A stretch of 64,000 nt of DNA from Arthrobacter sp. (GCF_031179985.1 NZ_JAPSHJ010000008.1:1-64000); one strand, 5' to 3'. Shown: positions 15,986 through 24,804, counted from the first letter of the stretch. Translations and numbers: made by a program. The notes: generated by a model not told the origin, from the sequence alone.

Positions 15986-17202
15986 CAGTGCGCCGCCCCT
16001 TCAGCTGCATCTTCAAATCCTGCGCTGTACTGCTCGAACCAGGCGAGCTCCTCAGCCACCAGCGGATGCGATTCCACATAGGCGTTCGCGAAGGCTGCCC
16101 GGATGTCAGGCGTCTCAAGATCGTGGGTGGTGCGCCGCACATATGAGGCGAGTTCATCGCCGTCGGCCTTGACCTGCTCAAAGAAGGCATCATCTGCCAG
16201 GCCAGCGGCGCGCAGATAGACCTCGAGCCTCGCGAGAGGATCCTTCGCCCGCCAGGCATCCTCCTCAGCGGAGAGCCTGTATTTGGTGGGATCATCAGCG
16301 GTAGTGTGCGCGCCCAACCGGTAGGTGAAAGCCTCGATCAAAACAGGCCCCTTGCCCGAACGTGCGTGCTCCAGCGCCCACTCCGTCACAGCATGTACGG
16401 CGATGACATCATTGCCGTCCACGCGGATGCCGGGGAAGCCGTAACCCTTAGCACGGTTGGAGAGGGGTATGCGGGTCTGGACGGCGCTGGGGACCGAGAT
16501 AGCCCAATGGTTGTTCTGGCAGAAGAACACCACGGGAGCGTTGTACGAGGAGGCAAAAACCATGGATTCATGCACGTCACCCTCGGAGCTGGCACCGTCA
16601 CCGAAGTAGGCAACGACGGCGGCAGGCGGCTCCGTTCCCGCCGGATCCGAGGCGGCGGCGAGCTTCTGGTCGCGCTGGATCCCCATCGCGTAGCCCACGG
16701 CATGGAGGGTCTGGGCGGCAAGAACCAGCGTGTAGAGATGGAAGTTAGTGTCCTTGGGGTTCCATCCACCGTTGGAGACACCGCGGAACTGCCGCAGGAG
16801 TTCGGACAGGTCGACGTTCCGGGTCAGGGCCACGCCGTGCTCGCGATAGGTGGGGAAGATGTAGTCCTGGGGCTGGCTGGCCCGGCCTGAGCCGATCTGG
16901 GCTGCCTCTTGCCCGGTCAGCGGGACCCAGAGCGCGAGCTGCCCCTGCCGCTGAAGAGCTGTGGCCTCCTGGTCGAACCGCCTGATGGCCGCCATGTCCG
17001 CATAAAAACCGCGGAGCTTGCCGGCGTCGAGCTTGTTGGCGTACTCCGAAAAAACAGGATCGCTGCCCAAGGTTCCGTCCGGTCCCAGCAGCTGCACCAT
17101 CTGGGCATCGGGTTCCCCCATGGCCGCCTCGGCTTCCGCCTCGAGCTGGTCGTCTACCTCGGTTCCGTCGAACTCGGTGGAGGGCAGATGTGTGGCGCCC
17201 AT
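15985..17202 (-). CDS. bkdA: 2-oxoacid dehydrogenase E1 alpha subunit
   Basis: A 405-residue E1alpha with the thiamine-diphosphate motif: GDGASSEGDVHES ... FFCQNNHWAIS (GDG to NN about 26 residues). It also has YREHGVALTRN and RLGAHTTADDPTKYR, the phosphorylation-loop-like region of branched-chain and pyruvate E1alpha. The N-terminal about 30 residues are acidic (EVDDQLEAEAEAAM), longer than in some homologues. It is the first gene of the operon. Upstream, at 17250-17291, is a nested palindrome that probably regulates it. The ribosome site GAGGAG lies close before the ATG. Confidence 0.93.
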   Translation of the reverse strand: MGATHLPSTEFDGTEVDDQLEAEAEAAMGEPDAQMVQLLGPDGTLGSDPVFSEYANKLDAGKLRGFYADMAAIRRFDQEATALQRQGQLALWVPLTGQEAAQIGSGRASQPQDYIFPTYREHGVALTRNVDLSELLRQFRGVSNGGWNPKDTNFHLYTLVLAAQTLHAVGYAMGIQRDQKLAAASDPAGTEPPAAVVAYFGDGASSEGDVHESMVFASSYNAPVVFFCQNNHWAISVPSAVQTRIPLSNRAKGYGFPGIRVDGNDVIAVHAVTEWALEHARSGKGPVLIEAFTYRLGAHTTADDPTKYRLSAEEDAWRAKDPLARLEVYLRAAGLADDAFFEQVKADGDELASYVRRTTHDLETPDIRAAFANAYVESHPLVAEELAWFEQYSAGFEDAAEGAAH

Positions 17203-17249
17203 ACCGTCTCCTCGCTTGCCGCATAAGAATGCGCTGCAATGTCGCTGGG

Positions 17250-17291
17250 ATATATGCTCTTCGGGGAATATATTCCCATCGGAGCATATAT
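17250..17291. promoter_or_regulatory. Nested AT-rich palindrome upstream of the 2-oxoacid dehydrogenase operon
   Basis: A perfect 14-base palindrome GGGAATATATTCCC (17264-17277) sits inside an outer perfect 10-base inverted repeat ATATATGCTC (17250-17259) / GAGCATATAT (17282-17291). Both share the same centre. The block is 48-89 bases upstream of the E1alpha start. AT-rich symmetric sites of this size suit an Lrp/AsnC-type regulator (BkdR in Streptomyces is one), but no such gene is in the window. Confidence 0.65.
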
Positions 17292-17305
17292 TGTGGCTTA
17301 CTGAT

Positions 17306-17327
17306 CCTTACTTTATCCGCAGTAAGG
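17306..17327. terminator. Small inverted repeat after hisC-like gene
   Basis: CCTTACT (17306-17312) and AGTAAGG (17321-17327) form a perfect 7-base stem with an 8-base loop, 25 bases beyond the stop of the aminotransferase and 104 bases upstream of E1alpha. It may be a terminator for the former or a second operator for the latter. Confidence 0.35.
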
Positions 17328-17351
17328 TAGCGGAAGCCGCCTCGTTAAGCG

Positions 17352-18470
17352 CTAGGAACGCTGTGGGGCTTTTGTATAGTTCGCACAGAGTTCCAAGAAC
17401 CGGGTGTTCGCCTCTGTTTCTCCAATGGTGACGCGTACACCTTCGTCCCCAAAGGCCCGGACGGAGAGTCCTGCTTCTTCCGCCTTACGGGAGAAATCCG
17501 AGCTGTTTTGGCCCAGGTTAAGCCAGACAAAATTTCCCTGGGCCTCAGGAACGAACCATCCCAGTTCCTTGAGGCCCGCCGTTACCCGGTCCCGTTCGTC
17601 CACCAGCACTTGTACCCTTTCTACAACCTGGCTGAAGTTCTGCAGGGAGGTCACGGCTGCAGTTTCCGCTATCTGCGAGACAGCGAAGGGAGTGGCGGCC
17701 ACCCGCAGGTGCTGCGTGAGATGTGGCTGGGAAATGCTGTACCCCACCCGAAGGCCTGCCAACCCATGGGCTTTCGAGAAGGTCCGAAGCACCACTACGT
17801 TGGGGTACTTCCTGTACATGTCGATGCCCTCGACAGCATGACTGTCGCGTACGAATTCCTGATAGGCCTCGTCGATCACCACAATCACGTCCGACGGCAC
17901 GGTGTTGATGAAGCGCTCCGTCTCCTCGGCGCCCAAGCTCGGTCCGGTGGGGTTGTTGGGGGTGCAGAGGAGAATAACTTTGGTCCGCGCCGAAACTGCC
18001 GCGGCCATCGCCTCCAGGTCATGGCGCCCTTCAGGGGTCACGGGGACCCTGATGCTCTCGGCGCCGGCCAGTCCTACACAAATGGGATACGCCTCAAATG
18101 AGCGCCATGCGTAGATCACCTCGTCTGCTTTACCGTCCTCATTTTGCCCGGCGAATGCGGCAAGAAGCTGGTTCAGGGCACCAAGGCTCCCCGTCCCTGT
18201 GACAATGTCCTCCGCCGGAACGGACAAAAACCCCGCCAGAGCCGTCCGCAGCCTGGTACTCAACGGATCAGGATAGCGATTGAAGTCTGTTTGCGCCGCG
18301 ATGGCTTCCACGACGGCAGGGATTGGCGGCAGCGGATTCTCGTTCGAAGACAGCTTGTAACTCGTGATGCCCTCGACGGCGAGGGGCGGCTTCCCGGCGG
18401 CATAGCGCGGGAGCCTGTCTACCACTGGCCGCGGCCTGATACCAGGGGCAATCTTTTCTGGTGTCGTCAT
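17352..18470 (-). CDS. Histidinol-phosphate/aromatic aminotransferase (HisC/Pat type)
   Basis: A 372-residue class II aminotransferase starting at the ATG at 18470 (MTTPEKIAPGIRPRPVVDRL). An upstream in-frame start is less family-like. Landmarks: YKLSSNENPLPP (38-49), RYPDP (65-69), TPNNPTGP (170-177), VIDEAYQEF (198-206), PLP lysine Lys233 in TFSKAHGLAGLRVGY. It converts imidazole-acetol phosphate or aromatic 2-oxoacids with an amino donor. No his gene is nearby, so it is more likely a HisC2/Pat paralogue of aromatic amino acid metabolism than the histidine enzyme (inference). It lies upstream of the 2-oxoacid dehydrogenase operon on the same strand, separated by the palindromes. Confidence 0.88.
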   Translation of the reverse strand: MTTPEKIAPGIRPRPVVDRLPRYAAGKPPLAVEGITSYKLSSNENPLPPIPAVVEAIAAQTDFNRYPDPLSTRLRTALAGFLSVPAEDIVTGTGSLGALNQLLAAFAGQNEDGKADEVIYAWRSFEAYPICVGLAGAESIRVPVTPEGRHDLEAMAAAVSARTKVILLCTPNNPTGPSLGAEETERFINTVPSDVIVVIDEAYQEFVRDSHAVEGIDMYRKYPNVVVLRTFSKAHGLAGLRVGYSISQPHLTQHLRVAATPFAVSQIAETAAVTSLQNFSQVVERVQVLVDERDRVTAGLKELGWFVPEAQGNFVWLNLGQNSSDFSRKAEEAGLSVRAFGDEGVRVTIGETEANTRFLELCANYTKAPQRS

Positions 18471-18526
18471 GTGAACCAGCCTACTTCCACGTATCTGCCG
18501 CCTGCCCGCGTGTGAAAACATGGGGG

Positions 18527-18955
18527 ATGCGTTCTTTCATTGTGCGGGTAGTTATCAACGGACTGGCTTTGTGGATTGCGAGCTGGATCCTTCCGGGGCT
18601 GGATATCTCCACGTCGGCCGCTTCTGAGGCCGTTGCCAGGACAGGCGTAACCGAAGGAACCGACACCATCGGGCTCATCCTCGCTTATTTGTTCATTGGA
18701 TTGATCTTTGGACTGGTCAACGCTTTTGTGCGTCCCCTCGTCAGCCTGCTCTCCTTGCCCATCACTATTCTCACGCTTGGGCTGTTCACTATCATCATCA
18801 ATGCAGCCATGCTCTACCTGACGTCCTGGCTCAGCAGCTTCACCCCGGTTGACTTCACCATCGACAGCTTCTTCTGGACAGCTATCCTGGCCGCCATCAT
18901 CATCACCATCATTTCCCTGGTCGCCAGCCGCATTCCGGGAGCCCGCCGCAGCTAA
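18527..18955 (+). CDS. Holin-superfamily (PF04020-type) four-helix membrane protein
   Basis: A 142-residue hydrophobic protein starting at the ATG at 18527 with GGGGG just upstream. Four membrane segments are visible: about 5-22, 48-68, 72-98 and 112-134. The pattern GLVNAFVRPLVSLLSLPITI with the following LTLGLF is the signature of the so-called phage holin family 4 proteins. These are common chromosomal membrane proteins in actinobacteria and are not evidence of a prophage. The role is unknown. It is divergent from the hisC-like gene (56 bases between starts) and convergent with the hydrolase gene. Confidence 0.85.
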   Translation: MRSFIVRVVINGLALWIASWILPGLDISTSAASEAVARTGVTEGTDTIGLILAYLFIGLIFGLVNAFVRPLVSLLSLPITILTLGLFTIIINAAMLYLTSWLSSFTPVDFTIDSFFWTAILAAIIITIISLVASRIPGARRS

Positions 18956-18990
18956 CGGAGGTCCGGGACAGCCAGCCGCCAGGCACGCCC

Positions 18991-20436
18991 CTACCGGCCG
19001 CCGTAGGGAAAGCCCGGATGCCGTTCCTTGCGGGCAGCGGAAACGCGACCAGCTTCCTTTGGCGGGACCTGAGGTTCGCGGACCATGCGGAAGCGGGTAG
19101 CCGTGGCGGCACCACCTGTGCCCACCACTCCGGCCAGAGCGGCGGTTGAAGCTATCAGCGAGGGGTCATCGCTGGCTGAAACGGCCCTTGCCCCTTCTTC
19201 GTAGTTGGTAAGTCTGTGCCCTGGTCCCAGCCCGGCCTCCTCCCCTGACGGGATCAGCGCAGGACTGGTCAGCGTCACCGTGACCCGGTCGCTGGTATCA
19301 GGGCTGGGGACGCCGTCACTCCCCGGCACCCAGTCCTGACGGTGCTCCAGGTGCAGGCTGCTGATTCCAGGCTGAGGAGTTATTCCACCGACCGGCGAGC
19401 CAGCGGTCAGCACATACTTCAGGTCGTACTCCGCAAGAAAGGCCCTGTCCTTGCTGAGGTTCATGGCATGGACGCCGCCCTGGCTGTAGCCCACGGCCAC
19501 CACCTGGTCCTGTGCTGCTGCTCCGGCCTGCTGGAGGGCGGCACGGATAGCAGCGCCGGTGTATTGGGAGTCGTAGCCCAACCCTTCAGCGATACCGGCT
19601 TCATCAAAGGGATTGTCACCGCCTCTGGGGTTCCCTGGCTGCGTCCCAGGAATGATCACGATGAAAGCCTTCTGTCCGTCGTGGACGGTTTGGATGATTT
19701 CGATGCGACCGTGTCCCTGGGCATCCACGCTCCGGGCCCTGGCCAGCAGACCGGCGGGTGAAGCATCCAGATCAGTATCGGACGTCGCTTCCTCTACGGC
19801 TGTGACGGGACGGGGCTTGAGGTCCGGGAGTCCGCTTTCTGCCAGGATCCGGATAATGGACGGGACACCGGATCCCTTGGAACCAGGGCCAAGAGCCGTC
19901 GCTGCCGCCAAAGCCAAATCCGGCCGCACTCCGAGGAGGAGGCGCAGGCATAGAGGCACATTTCGGGCGAGGGCTTCTGTTGTTTCCCGGTTCATGAATC
20001 CGGTAAGTCGACTGTCTGTGATCTGGGCAGAGAACAGTTCAAAGGACCCCATTCCCATGCGGAGATTCTGGCCGCTCTGGCTTTCGGCTGCCTCATACTC
20101 ACGCTGACACGCACGCACCTGGTTGCCGATGTCCTGCAGCTCCTGCCGGACCGCCCCGACCGCACGCCGGCCTTCCCCCACCGCATCGAGGGCCGCCACT
20201 CCGCTGGACCTGGGTTCGTTCCCGTAGTTGCACAGCTCCTGCCAGACACTGTGCGTTGCGGCCTCGACCGAGGTGAGCGTGCCTACGAGGACGTCCAGTG
20301 CCGCCGCGCCCGCCGCAAGCTCGGAAAGCTGGAAGCTGATGCCACGAACTCCGCCCCTGATCGACAAGTCCCCATCAGGCGGGGGCAACTGAGGGCGGAG
20401 CGGCCCGCCAGCACCTCCTGGTGAAATCTCAGCCAT
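18991..20436 (-). CDS. Alpha/beta hydrolase with N-terminal WXG/LXG-like helical region
   Basis: A 481-residue protein. Residues about 25-135 look like a helical WXG100/LXG-type segment (amphipathic, SVWQELC around 63-69). Residues about 235-420 are an alpha/beta hydrolase. A probable triad is Ser318 in the nucleophile elbow GYSQGG (316-321), Asp368 in HRQDW and His407 in GPGHRL. A weakly hydrophobic stretch lies near 425-445 and the tail is basic. The gene overlaps its upstream partner, a WXG100-like protein, by one base. This pairing resembles type VII secretion substrates with a lipase or esterase activity, or DUF1023-like cell-surface hydrolases. No ESX machinery genes are in the window, so secretion is inference. 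Confidence 0.7.
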   Translation of the reverse strand: MAEISPGGAGGPLRPQLPPPDGDLSIRGGVRGISFQLSELAAGAAALDVLVGTLTSVEAATHSVWQELCNYGNEPRSSGVAALDAVGEGRRAVGAVRQELQDIGNQVRACQREYEAAESQSGQNLRMGMGSFELFSAQITDSRLTGFMNRETTEALARNVPLCLRLLLGVRPDLALAAATALGPGSKGSGVPSIIRILAESGLPDLKPRPVTAVEEATSDTDLDASPAGLLARARSVDAQGHGRIEIIQTVHDGQKAFIVIIPGTQPGNPRGGDNPFDEAGIAEGLGYDSQYTGAAIRAALQQAGAAAQDQVVAVGYSQGGVHAMNLSKDRAFLAEYDLKYVLTAGSPVGGITPQPGISSLHLEHRQDWVPGSDGVPSPDTSDRVTVTLTSPALIPSGEEAGLGPGHRLTNYEEGARAVSASDDPSLIASTAALAGVVGTGGAATATRFRMVREPQVPPKEAGRVSAARKERHPGFPYGGR

Positions 20437-20741
20437 CAGTAACCGCCTGCCGCAGTCCGTGTGGAGGATTCCGCCACGTTCTGGGCGTGGTGCCGCACCG
20501 CTGTGGCCGCCTGATCCAGCTTCTCCCTTGCCCGACGCAAGGAAGCTGCCTGCAGCCCTACACTCAGGCGGTAGGCCCTGCCGGCCGGTGACTCCCAGCT
20601 TGCGAGCTCCAGTTGGGAAAGCCGGCGATGTACCGCCTCGACTTCAGTTATCCCCGCCTCAACCCGGCCAGCGAGCAGCTGGACCTCATAGCTCCGCGAA
20701 GCGCACTGGTTGAGATCCCCCGGTGTGATGGCGCTGCTCAT
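20436..20741 (-). CDS. WXG100-like small helical protein
   Basis: A 101-residue, almost wholly helical protein of WXG100 size. A central WES (49-51) in LASWESPAGRAYRLSVG occupies the place of the WXG turn, flanked by two amphipathic helices. The tail SSTRTAAGGY does not show a clear YxxxD/E secretion motif. Its stop overlaps the start of the hydrolase gene by one base (ATGA-type junction), so the two proteins are probably made together, perhaps as a heterodimer. Start ATG at 20741. I cannot assign a function beyond possible chaperone or co-secreted partner. Confidence 0.65.
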   Translation of the reverse strand: MSSAITPGDLNQCASRSYEVQLLAGRVEAGITEVEAVHRRLSQLELASWESPAGRAYRLSVGLQAASLRRAREKLDQAATAVRHHAQNVAESSTRTAAGGY

Positions 20742-20970
20742 TGTTGGACCCCCAAAAAGTGGATATGTGGCGGCGGAATCCCGGGAACAAGTCCGTCCAG
20801 GGAACTACAGGTCTGTCACTGCCCTTTCAATGTAAAGAACCTCCTTTCCGGCGTGAACAGACCACGGCGGCTATGTGGATAAGCGGGCATAACAACCAGT
20901 GCTGCTGTTGACGGGAAGTCACATGCCCGCCCGGCTTAGGCAGACTCGAAGTTCATGAAAGAATTGCCGC
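20742..20970. promoter_or_regulatory. Divergent intergenic region, WXG-like gene / purB
   Basis: The 229-base gap holds both promoters. A TTGACG hexamer occurs near 20908 with no good -10 at normal spacing. No terminator, RNA motif or small gene was recognised in it. Confidence 0.3.
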
Positions 20971-22413
20971 ATGCCTCAAACTGCCGCCACAGCTGATACC
21001 CGTACGCCCTCCGGACGCATTGCGCTTGCCGCTTCCCCGGTCCAGATCGCGCTCGGCCCGCTGGACGGCCGCTACCAGTCCGCCGTCGCGCCGCTCGTTG
21101 ACTACCTGTCAGAAGCAGCTCTGAACCGGGACCGCGTCGCTGTGGAGGTCGAGTGGCTGATTCACCTCACTGGCAACAACGTTCTTCCCGGAGCCGGACC
21201 GCTCACACAGGAGCAGCAGGAGCAGCTCCGCACCATCGTCACTGAATTCGATGCCGCCGCCGTTCAGGAATTGGCGGAAATCGAGGCAGTAACTGTCCAC
21301 GACGTCAAGGCTGTGGAGTACTACATCGGCCGCCGGCTCCAGGGAATCGGCATCGAAAACCTCACCGCTCTGGTGCACTTCGGCTGCACATCCGAGGACA
21401 TCAACAACCTCTCCTACGCGCTCGGCGTGAAGGGTGCTGTGGAGGACGTGTGGCTGCCGGCTGCAAGGTCCCTGGTGGCCCAGATCGAGAAGATGGCCGA
21501 AGACAACCGCGCCGTCCCCATGCTCTCCCGCACGCATGGCCAGCCCGCCACGCCCACCACGCTGGGCAAGGAGCTGGCCGTCGTCGCGCACCGCCTGAAC
21601 CGCCAGCTGGAGCGGATCGCAAAGACCGAATACCTCGGCAAAATCAACGGTGCCACGGGTACGTACGCCGCCCACGTTGCATCGGTGCCCGGCGCTGACT
21701 GGCAGCACGTCTCCAAGTCCTTCGTTGAAGGGCTCGGCCTCACCTGGAACCCGTTGACCACGCAGATCGAAAGCCACGACTGGCAGGCCGAGCTGTACGC
21801 AGACGTCGCCCGCTTCAACCGGATCCTGCACAATGTCTGCACGGACATCTGGAGCTACATTTCCATCGGCTACTTTGCGCAGGTTCCAGTAGCGGGAGCC
21901 ACCGGTTCCTCCACGATGCCTCACAAGGTCAACCCCATCCGTTTCGAGAACGCCGAGGCCAACCTGGAGATCTCCTCCGGGCTGCTGGACGTGCTGGGCT
22001 CCACGCTGGTGACGTCCCGCTGGCAGCGTGACCTGACGGACTCCTCTTCCCAGCGCAATATCGGAGTGGCATTCGGACATTCGCTCCTCGCCATCTCCAA
22101 TGTGGCCAAGGGCCTGGAGCGTCTTGATGTGGCTGAGGACGTCCTCGCCAAAGACCTGGACACCAACTGGGAAGTCCTGGGTGAAGCGATCCAGATGGTG
22201 ATGCGCGCAGAGGCAATCGCAGGCGTCGAAGGCATGGAAAACCCGTACGAACGGCTCAAGGACCTCACCCGGGGCCAGCGCGTGGATGCTGCCCGCATGC
22301 GCGAATTCGTCCAGAGCCTGGGCCTCTCTCCAGAGGCGGAATCCCGGCTGTTGGCTCTGACCCCCGCCAAGTACACGGGGATCGCTGATCAGCTGGTCGA
22401 TCATCTGAAATGA
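20971..22413 (+). CDS. purB: Adenylosuccinate lyase
   Basis: A 480-residue fumarase/aspartase-superfamily enzyme. It cleaves SAICAR to AICAR and adenylosuccinate to AMP, each releasing fumarate, in purine synthesis. The superfamily signature GSSTMPHKVNPIRFENAE begins near residue 312. LGPLDGRYQ near 27-35 and FGCTSEDINN with the substrate-binding SRTHGQPATPTT are typical of the E. coli-type (long) PurB. The first about 20 residues form a variable extension. The next gene overlaps by 4 bases (ATGA). Confidence 0.96.
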   Translation: MPQTAATADTRTPSGRIALAASPVQIALGPLDGRYQSAVAPLVDYLSEAALNRDRVAVEVEWLIHLTGNNVLPGAGPLTQEQQEQLRTIVTEFDAAAVQELAEIEAVTVHDVKAVEYYIGRRLQGIGIENLTALVHFGCTSEDINNLSYALGVKGAVEDVWLPAARSLVAQIEKMAEDNRAVPMLSRTHGQPATPTTLGKELAVVAHRLNRQLERIAKTEYLGKINGATGTYAAHVASVPGADWQHVSKSFVEGLGLTWNPLTTQIESHDWQAELYADVARFNRILHNVCTDIWSYISIGYFAQVPVAGATGSSTMPHKVNPIRFENAEANLEISSGLLDVLGSTLVTSRWQRDLTDSSSQRNIGVAFGHSLLAISNVAKGLERLDVAEDVLAKDLDTNWEVLGEAIQMVMRAEAIAGVEGMENPYERLKDLTRGQRVDAARMREFVQSLGLSPEAESRLLALTPAKYTGIADQLVDHLK

Positions 22414-23087
22414 GGCTCCTGCTCATTCGCCACGGCCAGACGCCCGGGAATGTTCTCGGGCAGCTGGATACTGCGTACCCCGGCCCTGGCCTAACCGAAC
22501 TCGGTCAGCGGCAGGCGGCAGCGTTGGCCAGGGCTTTGGCGAATGAGCAGATCGACGCCCTTTACGCCTCCAGGCTGGTCCGAACCCAGGTCACCGCCAC
22601 CCCGCTGGCCCGGGCCCGCGGCCTGGAGATCCAGGTGATGGATGGCTTGCACGAGATTGAGGCCGGCGCGCTGGAGAAACTGACGGACCACGAATCGCAC
22701 ATGCGCTACATGCGTACGGCTTTCGCCTGGACCTCCGGCGACCTGGACCGCCGGATGCCTGATGGCCCGACCGGCCACGATTTTTTCGGGCGTTACGACG
22801 CCGCCATCGCCAGCATTGCGGCTGCGGCAGCGGCGGCTGGAACAGACGGTTCCGGATCGGTTGCAGTGGTTAGCCACGGCGCTGCCATCCGCGTCTGGGC
22901 TGCTGCCCGCACCCACAATATCGACATCGACTTCGCCGCCAGGCACATCCTGGCCAACACGGGCATCGTTGCGTTGGAGGGAGACCCCGACGGCGGCTGG
23001 AACCTTCTGCACTGGGACGGCAGCCCGGTGGGCGGGCTGGCTTTGGCAGACCCGACGGCGGAAGACCCCACGGGCGACTCCTACTGA
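22410..23087 (+). CDS. Histidine phosphatase family protein (phosphoglycerate-mutase-like)
   Basis: A 225-residue branch-1 histidine phosphatase. The catalytic RHG is at residues 7-9 (LLLIRHGQTPGNVLG), with the acid in HEIEAGALEKL and the second histidine in AVVSHGAAIRVWAA. These enzymes hydrolyse phosphate esters through a phosphohistidine. The substrate is unknown. The ATG overlaps the purB stop (ATGA), so it is co-translated with purB. A role in nucleotide-phosphate housekeeping is possible but unproven. Confidence 0.9.
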   Translation: MRLLLIRHGQTPGNVLGQLDTAYPGPGLTELGQRQAAALARALANEQIDALYASRLVRTQVTATPLARARGLEIQVMDGLHEIEAGALEKLTDHESHMRYMRTAFAWTSGDLDRRMPDGPTGHDFFGRYDAAIASIAAAAAAAGTDGSGSVAVVSHGAAIRVWAAARTHNIDIDFAARHILANTGIVALEGDPDGGWNLLHWDGSPVGGLALADPTAEDPTGDSY

Positions 23088-23219
23088 TTTTGAGCCGGGT
23101 TACGCCAGCCCGGAAAAGTTCTCCCGGCCCTTACCGCCGCGAAACACAGCGGTAACCGCTGGTTTCTAGTCTTGAGTTGCATACCCCTTCGGAGAATGCG
23201 ATCTCGAATCGAGGCAGTC

Positions 23220-23723
23220 ATGCAGACCAACCCGCGTCTCAACATCCGTCAAGTCACCTGGGCGAACCCCGTTGGTGCCGATCTTCGAGCAGCCCAGCAG
23301 GCGGAATTGGATGCCCGCTTCGGAACGGCCGATCACGAGCCCGGCCCGCCGCCGTCGGAAGCTGATACTGCCGTGTTTCTGGTGGCCTACGAGAAAAGTT
23401 CGGGCCAGCCGGTAGGCTGCGGCGGCCTACGGATGCTGGACGACCGTACGGTCGAGATCAAACGCCTCTATGTCATTCCGTACATGCGCGGCTCAGGAGT
23501 CGCCAGCTCCATCCTGGCGGCGCTGGAAGGGCATGCCCATCAGCAGGGTTTCACCACGGTGACTGCCGAGGCCGGGTCGGCGCAGCCCGACGGGCGGCAT
23601 TTCTACGAGCACAGCGGATTTGCGGAAGTGCCGAGTTTCGGCCCCTACATCGGCCAGGAGCATTCGCACTGCTATGCAAAGACAATCGATTCACACACCG
23701 CAGCCCACACGGCCATGGCCTAA
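23220..23723 (+). CDS. GNAT-family N-acetyltransferase
   Basis: A 167-residue GCN5-related acetyltransferase. The start at 23220 (MQTNPRLNIRQVTW) has GAGGCAG just upstream. The acetyl-CoA-binding core is VEIKRLYVIPYMRGSGVASS, with the following ILAALEGHA forming motif A. The C-terminal PDGRHFYEHSGFAEVPSFG is the motif-B region. The acceptor cannot be predicted. It is preceded by 132 bases from the histidine phosphatase and convergent with the flavin monooxygenase, only 4 bases away. Confidence 0.88.
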   Translation: MQTNPRLNIRQVTWANPVGADLRAAQQAELDARFGTADHEPGPPPSEADTAVFLVAYEKSSGQPVGCGGLRMLDDRTVEIKRLYVIPYMRGSGVASSILAALEGHAHQQGFTTVTAEAGSAQPDGRHFYEHSGFAEVPSFGPYIGQEHSHCYAKTIDSHTAAHTAMA

Positions 23724-23727
23724 CACC

Positions 23728-24804
23728 CTAGTTCGACGGCGGTGGAAATTTCCGCGGTCGACCGCCGGCTGCCCGCAGTACCAGATCGCGGACGGGCTGC
23801 AGGCGTCCCGCCAGCGCGATGCGCATCATGGCGGCCGAGCCAAGACGCAGGGCCTGGGTACGCAGGAGTCTCTGACGGCCATAGGCCCGGAGGGCGGCGT
23901 CAACTGGCCGGGAGTTAAGGTGGTCGGCCAGGGTCACGGCGTCGATCACCGCCTCGCAGGCTCCCCGCCCCAGATTGGGCGTCATGGCATGGGCCGCATC
24001 TCCCACCAGCGCCACCCGGCACCGGACGTACCCGGCCAGCGGGGGCGTGGTCCAGATCCGCTGCGCCAGGGTCGCCTCGGTTTCGGCGGTTGTGAGAACC
24101 TCGCGAATGGCTGCTGCATGCCCGTCAAACCGCAAGCGGGCCAACTCAAGGGCCCTCCCGACGTCTATCTCGCCCGGTGCCAGTTCAGGCCGGAAGCCGG
24201 AGTGGAAGGAGGCGTACCAGTTGGTGCCTCCGGCGGCGGGACCAATGCCGAACAGGTCCCCTCGCCCCCAGTACTCCCCCGAGCAATCCTCCCAGAGCCT
24301 CCCCGGCACAACACCGCGGACTGCCACATAGGGAGTCAGGCGGGGTCGCGTGGACTCGCCCCATACGCTGCGGCGAACAACGCTGCCCACTCCATCGGCT
24401 CCCACCAATACTTCTGATCCCTTTGAGCTGTTGGCTTTTGGGCTGGCGCCCTCAAAGCGTCCGGTTACCCGGCGGACGGAATCCGGTACGGCAGAGTCGA
24501 GAAGCCGGATGAGTTCAGGCCGGGACACAGCGACGGTCCCGCCGGCGGGCACCACCAGCCACGGGTCACCCGCCGCGCTGCGAAGGGATCCGACAGCCAA
24601 TGCCGGGCTGGAAGCCCTGACAGCATCAAGTATCCCCACCGCAGCAAGTGCCTCCTGCGCCTTCGGCCACATCATCAGGGATGTGCCTACAGCAGGCAGT
24701 TGCGTCCGCTGCTCGTAAAGCGTGACCTGGAAACGCTGGGCATCAAGGCGTGCCGCAAGGGCCAATCCGGCTATCCCGCCCCCAACGATTGTTATCTCCT
24801 GCAC
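23728..24804 (-). CDS. FAD-dependent aromatic monooxygenase-like protein
   Basis: A group-A flavoprotein hydroxylase of about 358 residues from the GTG at 24804, which puts the Rossmann motif ITIVGGGIAGLALAARL right at the N-terminus as is usual. In-frame starts at 24843 (ATG) and 24870 also exist and none has a clear ribosome site. The second FAD motif is ALVGDAAHAMTPNLGRGACE and the DG motif is VLVGADGVGSVVRRS. Family members hydroxylate salicylate, hydroxybenzoates or antibiotics using NAD(P)H and O2. The substrate here is unknown and no catabolic partner lies beside it. Confidence 0.85.
   Translation of the reverse strand: MQEITIVGGGIAGLALAARLDAQRFQVTLYEQRTQLPAVGTSLMMWPKAQEALAAVGILDAVRASSPALAVGSLRSAAGDPWLVVPAGGTVAVSRPELIRLLDSAVPDSVRRVTGRFEGASPKANSSKGSEVLVGADGVGSVVRRSVWGESTRPRLTPYVAVRGVVPGRLWEDCSGEYWGRGDLFGIGPAAGGTNWYASFHSGFRPELAPGEIDVGRALELARLRFDGHAAAIREVLTTAETEATLAQRIWTTPPLAGYVRCRVALVGDAAHAMTPNLGRGACEAVIDAVTLADHLNSRPVDAALRAYGRQRLLRTQALRLGSAAMMRIALAGRLQPVRDLVLRAAGGRPRKFPPPSN

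Noticed and set aside
15095..16081. 328-codon plus-strand frame opposite the E1beta gene
   Set aside because: Antisense shadow of E1beta; no recognisable protein.
18527..18955. Holin-like protein as evidence for a prophage
   Set aside because: This membrane family is a common chromosomal gene in actinobacteria and no phage structural, lysis or integrase gene is near.
21109..22404. 431-codon minus-strand frame opposite purB
   Set aside because: Antisense to a fully recognisable adenylosuccinate lyase; no family features and no ribosome site.
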